A stretch of 64,000 nucleotides of DNA, taken from assembly GCA_017642335.1 (NCBI GenBank), contig JAGCPF010000030.1, positions 28,368 through 92,367 on the forward strand, written 5' to 3'. Position numbers and translations under genes: made by a program. Under the pieces are notes generated by a model. The model was not told the origin of the DNA. It did not search any database and worked only from the letters and a program-made list of their open reading frames with translations. Of the stretch, positions 15,691-24,090 are shown in pieces; positions within the stretch are counted from its first letter, which is position 1; the number at the start of each line of letters is the position of its first letter. This DNA comes from Fibrobacter sp. GTDB taxonomy: Bacteria; Fibrobacterota; Fibrobacteria; Fibrobacterales; Fibrobacteraceae.

Positions 15691-16228
15691 GATCCTTACG
15701 CTCCTTTAAAAAGTCCTTTACGAGGTGCCTTGCGCGGCTGAGTCTCGCCTTGACGGTGCCCTCGGGCATCTTGTAAATCGAGGCGAGGTCCTTCACGTCG
15801 AGGTCCTCGGCATCTTTGAGCCAGAGCATGCTGCGCGTTTCCGCCGGCAGCTGCGCGAGCCCCTTTTCCAGAAGTTCGGCATCGAAGTCCTCGCCTTGCG
15901 AGTCCAATTTGCCGATAACTTCTTCGACAATGACGTCCAGCTTTTCTTCCTCGAGTTCGCGGTGGCGCTTTTGCGAGCGCAACTTCATGAGGCAGGCGTT
16001 CACCGTGAGGCGGTACAGCCAGGTCCCGAGCGCTGATTCGCCCCGGAACGCCTGTACGGCCTTGGGAACCTGCACGAACACGTCCATGAGGATGTCTTCG
16101 GCCTGGTCGCGGTCCTTCAACATGCGGAAGGCGAGGTTCAGCACGTTCGAACTGTGCCCCTGCCAGAGCAGGGCCAGAGCTTCGCGGCTCCCATCCTTGA
16201 GGTGTTGAAGTATCACTTTTTCGTCCAT
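15683..16228 (-). CDS. ECF-type RNA polymerase sigma factor
   Basis: From ATG 16228 the protein has 181 residues. Region 2 (FRMLKDRDQAEDILMDVFVQ then STYLYR-like GTWLYRLTVN) and region 4 (LPAETRSMLWLKDAEDLDVKDLA with EGTVKARLSRAR) are both present. An ATG 13 codons further upstream is possible. It is the first gene of the sigma/anti-sigma/Spy-like operon and is probably autoregulated. It is divergent from the DUF1538 gene, with 89 bases between. Confidence 0.88.
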   Translation of the reverse strand: MDEKVILQHLKDGSREALALLWQGHSSNVLNLAFRMLKDRDQAEDILMDVFVQVPKAVQAFRGESALGTWLYRLTVNACLMKLRSQKRHRELEEEKLDVIVEEVIGKLDSQGEDFDAELLEKGLAQLPAETRSMLWLKDAEDLDVKDLASIYKMPEGTVKARLSRARHLVKDFLKERKDHG

Positions 16229-16317
16229 AGTACCCTTTTGATGTGCCGGGAAATCATTCGGTTGCATCGAAGTTGAAAAATATGTAATTTCCGCGTAAGT
16301 TTCTATATTGTTGCAAG

Positions 16318-17850
16318 ATGTTCAAAATCTTCTGGGACAAGTTGAAAGAGGCTTTTGCCTCGGTTTTACCCGTCACGCTGATTGTGCTTGCGGTGTCGTT
16401 TACCCCTCTTGTCTCTTTTTCGCCCAAACAGTTGATTGTTTTTGCCATTTGCGCCGTTTTTTTGGTGGGGGGCATAGGGCTTTTTAACCTGGGGGCCGAC
16501 CTTGCCATGACCCCGATGGGCGAACAGGTGGGGTCGGGCCTTGCCAAGTCGAGGCGCCTCCTGTTGCTTGTGTCCGTGTGTTTTGTGATGGGTGTGCTTA
16601 TCACGGTGGCCGAACCCGACCTTTCCGTGCTGGCCGAGCAGGTAAAGAATACCGTGGAGCCGGTCCTCCTGATAGCGACAATCGGTATCGGTGTCGGCCT
16701 CTTTTTGCTGCTTGCGATTGTGAAAATTGTGTTCAAGAAGGACCTCTCGACAATTATCATCTTTTTCTACATGATGCTGTTCATGTTCGGGATGCTGATG
16801 GTAACGTTCGGCAGGGACATGTTCGTGCCTCTCGCGTTCGATTCCGGCGGCGTGACGACCGGGCCCATCACGGTGCCGTTCATCATGGCTTTGGGTGTGG
16901 GTGTCGCTGGCGCGATTGGCGGCAAGAATGCGAACGAGAATAGTTTCGGCTTGATTGCGCTTTGCTCGGTGGGCCCGATTATCGCTTTCATGGGCCTTGT
17001 GCTGTTCTCGAAGGGCGACCTGACCTACCAGCTTTCGGAATCGGCTTATTCTATTGACGCATCCCTCGGGGCAAACTTCTTGCCTACGGTCTGGGGTGTC
17101 GTCAAGGATGTTGTCGCGGCTCTTGGACTCATTGCGATATTCTTCATGGTGCTCCAGTTGACTGTGCTTCGACTTTCGTGGACGAAGCTTGCGCCGATGA
17201 TGTTCGGTGTGGTCTACACTTTCGTGGGGCTTGTCGTCTTCTTGACGGCGGTCGCGGTAGGGTTCATGCCTATCGGGTTTGAACTGGGCAGGCAGTTGGG
17301 GAATATGCCGCGTGCTCTCGTGGTGGCGGGTTTTGTCCTCGGCATGGTGGTGGTGCTCGCGGAGCCTGCCGTGCACGTGCTCAACAAGCAGGTCGAAGAG
17401 ATTACGGGCGGCCTCGTGACCAAGCGCTCGATGCTGATTGCGCTTTCTGTGGGTGTGGGGCTTTCGATCGGCCTTTCGATGATCCGCATCATTGTCGGGT
17501 TCCCCATTGTCTATTACCTGATTCCGGGATATTTCATTTCGCTCGGTCTTTCGTTCTTTGTGCCCAAGCTCTACACGGCTATCGCGTTTGACTCGGGTGG
17601 CGTGGCGAGTGGACCCTTGACTTCGAGCTTTATTTTGCCGCTGGCGATCGGTGCATGCGCTTCGATCCATACCGGCGGGGATTCCATATTGAACTATGCG
17701 TTCGGGATTGTTGCCATGGTGGCGATGACCCCCCTCATAACCATCCAGGTGCTGGGCTTCCGTGCCATCGTGGCGACTGCGCTTCGCAACCGCATGATGA
17801 TGCGCCGTATCCAGGATGCCGACGATGAACAGATTATTGACTTTATGTAG
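16318..17850 (+). CDS. DUF1538 membrane protein with duplicated halves
   Basis: A 510-residue, very hydrophobic protein with about 12 membrane segments. It contains two homologous halves, each with the signature AFDSGGVxxGP (about residues 173-183 and 423-433). The first half has TVAEPDLSVLAEQV and the second LAEPAVHVLNKQV, which supports an internal duplication. DUF1538 proteins are presumed transporters; substrate is unknown. TATATT (16304-16309) lies eight bases before the ATG, with no ribosome site. Two PII-like genes follow 10 bases after the stop and probably regulate it. Confidence 0.8.
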   Translation: MFKIFWDKLKEAFASVLPVTLIVLAVSFTPLVSFSPKQLIVFAICAVFLVGGIGLFNLGADLAMTPMGEQVGSGLAKSRRLLLLVSVCFVMGVLITVAEPDLSVLAEQVKNTVEPVLLIATIGIGVGLFLLLAIVKIVFKKDLSTIIIFFYMMLFMFGMLMVTFGRDMFVPLAFDSGGVTTGPITVPFIMALGVGVAGAIGGKNANENSFGLIALCSVGPIIAFMGLVLFSKGDLTYQLSESAYSIDASLGANFLPTVWGVVKDVVAALGLIAIFFMVLQLTVLRLSWTKLAPMMFGVVYTFVGLVVFLTAVAVGFMPIGFELGRQLGNMPRALVVAGFVLGMVVVLAEPAVHVLNKQVEEITGGLVTKRSMLIALSVGVGLSIGLSMIRIIVGFPIVYYLIPGYFISLGLSFFVPKLYTAIAFDSGGVASGPLTSSFILPLAIGACASIHTGGDSILNYAFGIVAMVAMTPLITIQVLGFRAIVATALRNRMMMRRIQDADDEQIIDFM

Positions 17851-17860
17851 GGGAGCGGGA

Positions 17861-18307
17861 ATGGTAAGCAGAGTAGACGCAAGGAAGATTTCAGAGAAGC
17901 TGGCGGCGAAGGTGCCCTACAGACGTTCCAAGACGGTGACCGGGCGTAACCGCGTTTCCGTGAACAAGCTGAAGATTCTTGTTACTGTGGTGGGCCGTGC
18001 GAAGGCAGACTTTTACATGGACCATATCCAGTCCTTTGGCGCGAACGTGCAGATGGTGCTTTTCGGAAGGGGGACCGCTCCCAAGGAATTCCTGGCGGCG
18101 ATGGGCCTTACGGATTCCGACCGCGCCATCATCCTGAGCATTATCGGCGAGAACAACTTGCGCAATGCGCTGGACAGCCTGGGCGAAAAGTTCAACACGA
18201 TCCAGGGCGGCAAGGGCATCGCCTACACCATTCCCATGTCGAGCGTCATCGGAAAATCCATTTTCAACTTCTTGAGCGACAACCGCACCCAGATTCGGAG
18301 GGACTGA
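17861..18307 (+). CDS. PII-like signalling protein A
   Basis: From ATG 17861 (preceded by GGGGAGCGGGA) the protein has 148 residues. The body (KILVTVVGRAKADFYMDHIQ and GGKGIAYTIPMSSVIG) follows the GlnB/PII ferredoxin-like fold pattern, including the glycine turn before the C-terminal strand. An N-terminal extension of about 35 basic residues is unlike GlnB. No classic uridylylated T-loop tyrosine is evident. It lies between the DUF1538 gene and a second PII-like gene. Confidence 0.75.
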   Translation: MVSRVDARKISEKLAAKVPYRRSKTVTGRNRVSVNKLKILVTVVGRAKADFYMDHIQSFGANVQMVLFGRGTAPKEFLAAMGLTDSDRAIILSIIGENNLRNALDSLGEKFNTIQGGKGIAYTIPMSSVIGKSIFNFLSDNRTQIRRD

Positions 18308-18309
18308 GC

Positions 18310-18705
18310 ATGAATAAGCATGAGGTTATCTTTTGCATTGTCAACACCGGTTTCTCGGATACGGTGATGGAAGCCGCCAAGGATGCCGGTGCACGCGGCG
18401 GGACGATTCTGAATGCCCGCGGTACGGCGAACAAGGAAGCGGAATCGTTCTTCAAGATCGCCATTCAGCCCGAAAAGGAAATCGTGATGATTCTGGTGGA
18501 CGTGAAGATCAAGGATGCCGTGCTGCACGCCCTTTACCAGAAGGCGGGCCTTGACACTATGGGCCAGGGCATTGCGTTCTCGATCCCTGTCGACGAGGTT
18601 GTGGGGCTTACTCCGTGGAAGGCGGAAATCAAAGCCGCTGAAGCCGCTGCGGAGAAGGCCGCCAAGGCAGTTGACGCTGCTGTCGAAAAAGCAGAAAAAC
18701 AATGA
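18310..18705 (+). CDS. PII-like signalling protein B
   Basis: A 131-residue protein with a PII-like core (VIFCIVNTGFSDTVMEAAKD, RGGTILNARG and GQGIAFSIPVDEVVG) and an Ala/Lys-rich helical tail of about 25 residues. RGGTILNARG matches the strand and turn that carry the T-loop base in PII proteins. It starts two bases after protein A ends. The two proteins may form a hetero-oligomer or bind opposite halves of the duplicated membrane protein; this is inference. Confidence 0.78.
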   Translation: MNKHEVIFCIVNTGFSDTVMEAAKDAGARGGTILNARGTANKEAESFFKIAIQPEKEIVMILVDVKIKDAVLHALYQKAGLDTMGQGIAFSIPVDEVVGLTPWKAEIKAAEAAAEKAAKAVDAAVEKAEKQ

Positions 18706-19508
18706 CCCACGCCGAACTTGTCAAGCGGCTCCTTGCCGAACAGGACCTGAAGTACAGGGATTTCCATGCGTCTCTCTTGCCGAACATCGACAAGAAATCG
18801 ATTATCGGCGTGCGCGTGCCAACGATGCGGAAGATTGCAAAGGAGTTTGTAGATTCGTCGGTGAAGGGGGCTGCGAAGGCTGCTGCAACGTCAACGGCAG
18901 CGGCCGCAAAAACCTTGCCGAAGGACATCGCGAGTTTTTTGGACAAACTTCCGCACCGGTATTTCGAGGAAAACCAGGTCCACCTTTTTGTGGTGGAACG
19001 CATCAAGGATTTTGACGAGTGCCTGCGCCGTATCGAGCAGTTCTTGCCCTACATCGACAACTGGGCCGTTTGCGACGGCAAGTCTCCGAAGGCGCTGCTC
19101 AAGGACGAGACTCGTTTTTTGGATCGCATCAAGGCTTGGCTCAAGTCGCGCGAACCTTACACGGTGCGTTTCGGCGTGAACATGCTCATGAACTTTTTTC
19201 TGGATGAACGTTTCGACAAGAAGCACCTGGAAATGGTCGCCGCGGTAGACGAGAACCTGTTTGACGATTCCGATACCGGTGCCGCGAGGTCTTCGGTAAA
19301 TGCAGCTCGCCCCACGGACCGCTACTACGTGCAGATGGTCATCGCCTGGTACTTTGCGACGGCGCTCGCCAAGCAGTGGGATGCGGCGTTCCCCTACATC
19401 AAGGGTCGTAAGCTTTCGCCGTGGATTCATGCGAAGTCTATCCAGAAGGCATGCGAAAGTTACCGCATCACCGACGAGCAGAAGGCGTTGCTGCGTTCGT
19501 TGAAGTGA
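18702..19508 (+). CDS. AlkD-like DNA alkylation repair protein
   Basis: A 268-residue all-helical protein resembling DNA alkylation repair (AlkD, HEAT-like) proteins. SIIGVRVPTMRKIAKEF near residue 35, IDNWAVCDG near 120 and SREPYTVRFGVNMLMNFFLD near 150 are typical. AlkD excises bulky or cationic alkylpurines without base flipping. An Ala-rich insertion (about 58-72) is extra. It overlaps the PII-like gene by ATGA, so it is probably co-transcribed, although no functional link is obvious. Confidence 0.82.
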   Translation: MTHAELVKRLLAEQDLKYRDFHASLLPNIDKKSIIGVRVPTMRKIAKEFVDSSVKGAAKAAATSTAAAAKTLPKDIASFLDKLPHRYFEENQVHLFVVERIKDFDECLRRIEQFLPYIDNWAVCDGKSPKALLKDETRFLDRIKAWLKSREPYTVRFGVNMLMNFFLDERFDKKHLEMVAAVDENLFDDSDTGAARSSVNAARPTDRYYVQMVIAWYFATALAKQWDAAFPYIKGRKLSPWIHAKSIQKACESYRITDEQKALLRSLK

Positions 19509-19567
19509 CGCATCGGCCGCGTATTTGGCGGGGGAACTTCCCCGTTTTTTCTATATTTGGCCTTATT

Positions 19568-21028
19568 ATGATGTTTGCGGATTTACCCCTTGCTAACCCT
19601 TTGCAGCGTGCCATTCGTGCAGTCGGCTACGAAACTCCCACCCCGATTCAGGAAAAGTCCATCCCGAGCCTTTTGGAAGGCCGTGACTTGCTGGGGATTG
19701 CCCAGACGGGAACGGGGAAGACGGCTGCGTTCGCGCTCCCCATTTTGCAGAGGCTGCTGGAGTCGGGAAATTTCCGCGCTCCCAAGACATGCCGCGTGCT
19801 GGTGCTGCTCCCGACTCGCGAGCTTGCCATCCAGGTGGAGGAGTGTTTCAAACAGTATGCGCAGTTTACGGCGATTTCGACGGCCTGCATTTTTGGCGGC
19901 GTGAATGATGCTTCGCAAAAGAGGAACCTTATCCGTGGCGTCGACGTGCTTGTCGCGACTCCGGGGCGCCTGCTCGACTTGATTGGCCAGAAGGCGGTGA
20001 GCCTCAAGAAGCTGGAAGTCTTTGTGCTGGACGAGGCCGACCGCATGCTAGACATGGGCTTTATCCACGACATCCGCAAGGTGGTGGCGCTCTTGCCGCA
20101 GAATCGGCAGAACCTGTTTTTCAGTGCGACTATGCCTGACAGCATCCTGGATTTGGCGAAATCGATTCTCCATGCGGATCCGGTGCGCGTCGAGGTTGCT
20201 CCGCAGAGTACGCCCATCGAGCGCATCCACCAGGAACTTTACCGCATCGACAAGCGCCGCAAGGGAGCGCTTCTCAAGGAACTGCTCGCCGGCCACCCCG
20301 AGATGCAGAAAGTGCTCGTTTTCTGCCGCACGAAACATGGTGCCGACAAGATTGTCCGCGTGCTCGAAAAGGCGGGCGTGAAGTGCTCTGCCATTCACGG
20401 CAACAAGAGCCAGAACCGCCGCCAGGAAGCGCTCGGGAAGTTCAAGAAAGAGGAAATCCGCGTGCTGGTGGCGACGGACATTGCCGCCCGAGGCATCGAC
20501 GTGGACGACGTGAGCCACGTGTTCAACTACGATTTGCCCAACGAGCCGGAAACGTTCGTTCACCGCATCGGGCGGACGGCGCGCGCGGGCAAGGACGGGG
20601 TCGCCATCGCGTTCTGCGCTCCCGACGAGGAGCAGGATTTGCGCGCCATCGAAAAGCTGACCCGCGTGCGCATCCCCGAAGGGGATAAGTCTGTCTTCGA
20701 CAGACTCCCGCCCCCGCAAAAAGAGACTCCCGAAAGCGAATTCCGCAATGCGCGTGGCAGGATGCCTCGCGACAAGGCCCGCCGAGAAAATTCCGGAAAC
20801 GTCCAGGGGAAAAAGCAGGGCGGCGAAAAGAAGGTGCAGAATCCCCAGAAACCCCAGAAGTTCCAAAATGCGCCGAAACCCGTCGTGAAACAGGCCCCTG
20901 CCACAAAAAATATATCGCAACCCGCGAAGGCGGGGGACTCGCAGCCGGCCCCCTTCAAGAAAAAGCACCGCCGCAACCGTCCAGGTTCCCGTGCCCGCAG
21001 GCGCATGCGCGAAAACGGCGCTTCGTAA
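19568..21028 (+). CDS. rhlE: RhlE-type DEAD-box RNA helicase
   Basis: From ATG 19568 the protein has 486 residues. All core motifs are present: the Q motif (PTPIQ), AQTGTGKT (45-52), PTRELA, DEAD (near 156), SATMP, ARGID and HRIGRTARAG. The tail (about 380-486) is Lys/Arg/Pro-rich and disordered, as in RhlE relatives, and probably binds RNA non-specifically. A longer start at 19421 would overlap the AlkD-like gene. TATATT (19552-19557) lies ten bases before the ATG. Roles in ribosome assembly or RNA decay are family knowledge. Confidence 0.88.
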   Translation: MMFADLPLANPLQRAIRAVGYETPTPIQEKSIPSLLEGRDLLGIAQTGTGKTAAFALPILQRLLESGNFRAPKTCRVLVLLPTRELAIQVEECFKQYAQFTAISTACIFGGVNDASQKRNLIRGVDVLVATPGRLLDLIGQKAVSLKKLEVFVLDEADRMLDMGFIHDIRKVVALLPQNRQNLFFSATMPDSILDLAKSILHADPVRVEVAPQSTPIERIHQELYRIDKRRKGALLKELLAGHPEMQKVLVFCRTKHGADKIVRVLEKAGVKCSAIHGNKSQNRRQEALGKFKKEEIRVLVATDIAARGIDVDDVSHVFNYDLPNEPETFVHRIGRTARAGKDGVAIAFCAPDEEQDLRAIEKLTRVRIPEGDKSVFDRLPPPQKETPESEFRNARGRMPRDKARRENSGNVQGKKQGGEKKVQNPQKPQKFQNAPKPVVKQAPATKNISQPAKAGDSQPAPFKKKHRRNRPGSRARRRMRENGAS

Positions 21029-21179
21029 ACATTCCGACACTAGATACCCCCGTGTCAAAATGGCAATGAAAAAAAATTGACGTTTGCGTCCGTTTTTAGA
21101 CATTTAATTATATATTACACTGGGGCTCCCTTTTAGGGAGTTAAATTAGGTTGTTGGACAGTTAACCCGGAGAGCCGCT

Positions 21180-23186
21180 ATGCGCAATCCTTTTTCGGGT
21201 ATAATGGTGGCGTTTATCTGCGCCGCCGGGGGTTTATGGGGTTGTTCCGAATCTTCTTCTGGATCGGACGCTGTTAATCCTGATGACTCTTCCCTTGTTT
21301 CTTCTGATTCTATTCCGTCTCATGTAGATGACGGGAGTGGAACCGTTGTCTCTGGGGATTCCGTTGGCAAACCGTCGGGAGGCGGGGGACAGGATTCGTC
21401 CAGTTCCGGCTCTGCTCCTCGCGATGGTTCCGCCGGTAGTCCTGCCGGAGATGGATCGTCAGCCGGTTCTTCCGGTAGCGGGAAATCCGCCGCTTCGTCG
21501 GGAGGTGGCGCCTCCAATTCCGGTTCTGGTGGCGGTGCTGAGTCCAGCGGTTCGTCGGGCTCGGGCGGCACTCAATACGTGTATGTTCCCGCGGCTGCTT
21601 TCTCCGATACGGTGAACGGAGCCGTATTCGACATGGTGTACGTACCGGGGGGTACGTATGTTCGTGGTTGCGACAACTGTGCCGAACAGGACAAGATTTA
21701 CGAGACTCCGTCGCATGAGGTGACGGTGGGCGAATACCATATCGCCCCGACCGAGGTGACGATAGCCCAGTGGAATGCTGTCATGGGGGCAAAGAAAAAT
21801 GCCTGGGAATCGGAAAAGGCCCCGAAGATTGGCGTGAGTTGGTTCGATGCAAACAACTTTGCTTGTAAGCTGGGACAGTTGACGGGCCACCAGTACCGTC
21901 TGCTGACTGATGCCGAATGGGAATTTGCGGCCCGAGGCGGCAAGGATGGCGTCGCCGACAAGTTCAAGTTCTCGGGCAGCAATAACGCTGACGATGTTGC
22001 CTGGTATTCCGAGAATAGCGGTGGCAAGGCGCACGATGTGGCGACCAAGAATCCGAACAAACTTGGACTCTACGACATGAGTGGCAATTCCTGGGAATGG
22101 GTCTATGACTGGCTTGTTGGCTACACTGCCACTGCCAAGGTAAACCCGGTGCAGCTTACGGGTTCGGGCAACAAGACCCGCCGTGGTGGCAGTTACGGCG
22201 AACCAGCCGAATTTGCGCGCGTGAGCCGCAGGGCCATTCGTAGTCGTGATGGCGCTGCCGACATGGGTTTCCGTCTGGGGGCCTCCACCAAACTTCCTGA
22301 GGGCATGGTCAGCCCCTGCGAGGCGGCGAACCCCTCTGCGGCCACTTGCGAGGGTGACAAGAACCGCGATTGCCGCCTGATTACTGCCGCTGACGAGGCC
22401 TGGATCAGCGATGATTACACTGTGGTCATTGCCGACGATGGTAACGCGGCCGTATCGGGCTTCCCGAATGTTTCGGGGCAGTGGTACACGCTCAACAACC
22501 GCTCTTTCAACGTGGTCACCAAGAGCGGCACTAAGACTTACGCCTACTACGTGTTCAGTGAAGACGAGCTCACCATGATTAGCAACGACGGCATCCCTTA
22601 CCGTCTGTATCGCCGTGCCATGAGCGAGGCAAAGAACAAGGTCACGCTCACTTCCGCAACGAATCCGAAGACGCTGGCCGAACTGATTGCCGCTGTGGAA
22701 CCGGAACGCCTCGTGACCGACGAACAGTTGGCTCATCCCGACACGAGCGTGCGCGATCCGCGTATCGCCGCTGAAAGCGGGTACACGTGGTTCTTCGACG
22801 GGCGTTGCTGTGGAGGCAACCACAAGTATCGTTTCCACCTCGACAAGAGCGGCGATGCCGAATTCGTGGTGATGGATTACGACGACACTTACCATGAGAA
22901 CATCCTCGCAAAGGGCCGTTGGTTCACCGTCGGCAACATCGGGCTGCACATCGTGTTGAATGGGAAGTATTTTAATTACCTCTACACATCGGGCGAACGC
23001 ACCATGAGTTACAGCGAGTACATGCCGGCTGGGCCCATCTTCTGCCACATTTCGTTCCAGAGTTACGAGCGCGGGGACTTCCGCATATTCAACAAGACGG
23101 TGTACGACGACAAGATTAAACGCCCCCGCGGGTTCAATGGCGAAAACCCGGTATATGAGGCGGGAGAATACCAGTCTGGGTCGTGA
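21180..23186 (+). CDS. SUMF1/formylglycine-generating-enzyme-domain lipoprotein
   Basis: The signal ends at a lipobox (LWGCS). A Ser/Gly/Asp-rich linker of about 110 residues follows and probably spans the periplasmic or surface layer. Residues about 140-375 form a SUMF1/FGE-like domain (MVYVPGGTYVRGCDN, TEVTIAQWNAVMG, YRLLTDAEWEFAARGG, LYDMSGNSWEWVYDW, RRGGSYG, MGFRLG). The last 290 residues are of unknown type with several Cys. Many FISUMP-era Fibrobacter lipoproteins have this layout. Enzyme activity is doubtful. The leader has a CTCCC/GGGAG hairpin (about 21127-21141). Confidence 0.8.
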   Translation: MRNPFSGIMVAFICAAGGLWGCSESSSGSDAVNPDDSSLVSSDSIPSHVDDGSGTVVSGDSVGKPSGGGGQDSSSSGSAPRDGSAGSPAGDGSSAGSSGSGKSAASSGGGASNSGSGGGAESSGSSGSGGTQYVYVPAAAFSDTVNGAVFDMVYVPGGTYVRGCDNCAEQDKIYETPSHEVTVGEYHIAPTEVTIAQWNAVMGAKKNAWESEKAPKIGVSWFDANNFACKLGQLTGHQYRLLTDAEWEFAARGGKDGVADKFKFSGSNNADDVAWYSENSGGKAHDVATKNPNKLGLYDMSGNSWEWVYDWLVGYTATAKVNPVQLTGSGNKTRRGGSYGEPAEFARVSRRAIRSRDGAADMGFRLGASTKLPEGMVSPCEAANPSAATCEGDKNRDCRLITAADEAWISDDYTVVIADDGNAAVSGFPNVSGQWYTLNNRSFNVVTKSGTKTYAYYVFSEDELTMISNDGIPYRLYRRAMSEAKNKVTLTSATNPKTLAELIAAVEPERLVTDEQLAHPDTSVRDPRIAAESGYTWFFDGRCCGGNHKYRFHLDKSGDAEFVVMDYDDTYHENILAKGRWFTVGNIGLHIVLNGKYFNYLYTSGERTMSYSEYMPAGPIFCHISFQSYERGDFRIFNKTVYDDKIKRPRGFNGENPVYEAGEYQSGS

Positions 23187-23228
23187 TGCCGTGAGTAAAG
23201 TGTTAATAAGTCGTGAAAAAGACTCAAA

Positions 23229-23256
23229 AAGGGGTTTGGGTGCTTCCTAACCCCTT
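23229..23256 (+). terminator. Possible terminator hairpin after the SUMF1 lipoprotein
   Basis: AAGGGGTT (23229-23236) pairs with AACCCCTT (23249-23256). The T run is poor (GATTTAT). It lies between the lipoprotein and the rpmH promoter region. Confidence 0.4.
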
Positions 23257-23321
23257 GATTTATACAGGCTTTTTACTAAATTTGAGTTCCAAAAATTCGC
23301 TTTTTTATAAAGGTTAAGACA

Positions 23322-23477
23322 ATGAAAAGAACATTCCAGCCTCACAATCGTAAGCGTGTCAACAAGCATGGTTTCATGGCTCGTATGGAAGACCGCTGGG
23401 GTCGCGCCGTTTTGAGCCGTCGTCGTGCCAAGGGCCGCAAGCGTCTCACTGTCAGCGATTCCGTCTACAAGAAGTAA
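23322..23477 (+). CDS. rpmH: 50S ribosomal protein L34
   Basis: A 51-residue, strongly basic protein starting [20 protein letters not shown], with [14 protein letters not shown] near the end. This is the classic L34 pattern, at nearly the standard length. It opens the conserved rpmH-rnpA-yidD-yidC cluster. In many bacteria this cluster neighbours dnaA and the origin, but neither dnaA nor DnaA-box clusters are visible here. Confidence 0.96.
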   Translation: MKRTFQPHNRKRVNKHGFMARMEDRWGRAVLSRRRAKGRKRLTVSDSVYKK

Positions 23478-23492
23478 GTCGGAGGTTGGCTC

Positions 23493-23855
23493 ATAGCCAC
23501 TCTGCGTTCTTATCGTCTGCCGACGCAACCCGCTTATCGGCAAGTCGCCGTCCAAGGGAAATTCGTCCGCTCTCCATCGCTATCGATGAAGTGGATTGAA
23601 AGCCCGGACGGCTATTGTCGTTTCTGTTTTTTGGCAAAAAAGAAAAACGGTAACGCGGTTTACCGCAACAAGTGTCGCAGAGTCTTGCGGCCTTTGTTTT
23701 TTGGGATGGTCCCCTCGATAAAGAAGCCCGTGTGGGCCATGGTCGTTGTGACCGTCAGTGCCAGTGAGATGTCCCCGGAACGCCTTCGCGAATCTGCCCT
23801 GAAGCTTTTTCATAAGATGGAATGGGATGGGCCTGCGGATGTGGCAAAAGGTTAA
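23493..23855 (+). CDS. rnpA: Ribonuclease P protein component, apparent ATA start
   Basis: The family hallmark is the basic AVYRNKCRRVLR segment (RNR motif), preceded by FLAKKKNGN. The frame continues upstream of the first ATG (23586) to the stop of rpmH, and the upstream residues (LRSYRLPTQPAYRQVAVQGK) fit the expected RnpA N-terminus. No ATG, GTG or TTG exists there. ATA at 23493 sits seven bases after GGAGG (23480-23484) and gives 120 residues, the usual size. Starting at 23586 would remove the first strand and helix. The protein assists the RNase P ribozyme in 5' tRNA processing. Confidence 0.85.
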   Translation: MATLRSYRLPTQPAYRQVAVQGKFVRSPSLSMKWIESPDGYCRFCFLAKKKNGNAVYRNKCRRVLRPLFFGMVPSIKKPVWAMVVVTVSASEMSPERLRESALKLFHKMEWDGPADVAKG

Positions 23856-24090
23856 GAACGCGCTTTCTGCGGCACTTGTGCTGCCTATCCGGTTGTACCA
23901 GCTGATTCACCCCTTCTTCTTCCGGGGTGTGTGCAGGTTCCAGCCGACGTGCTCCCAGTATGCAATCGAGGCTCTGCGGGTGCACGGACCCTTCAAAGGT
24001 TTCTATCTTGCGGTTTTTAGAGTTTTGAGATGCAACCCATTCTGTAAAGGCGGATACGATCCTGTGCCGCCTCCCAAGGAAAAAAGATGA
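23827..24090 (+). CDS. yidD: Membrane protein insertion efficiency factor YidD
   Basis: An 87-residue protein with an amphipathic N-terminus and the family core CRFQPTCSQYAIEAL, then GFYLAVFRVLRCNPFCKGGYDPVP. This matches YidD (Hlp-like), which aids YidC-dependent insertion at the inner membrane. Its start overlaps rnpA by 29 bases, and its stop overlaps the yidC start (ATGA). An alternative ATG lies four codons in. Confidence 0.94.
   Translation: MGLRMWQKVKNALSAALVLPIRLYQLIHPFFFRGVCRFQPTCSQYAIEALRVHGPFKGFYLAVFRVLRCNPFCKGGYDPVPPPKEKR

Noticed and set aside
21459..23048. Minus-strand frame of 529 codons
   Set aside because: Antisense to the SUMF1-domain lipoprotein, with shadow composition.
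23187..23321. Chromosomal origin next to rpmH
   Set aside because: No DnaA-box cluster and no dnaA; the SUMF1 lipoprotein lies upstream instead.
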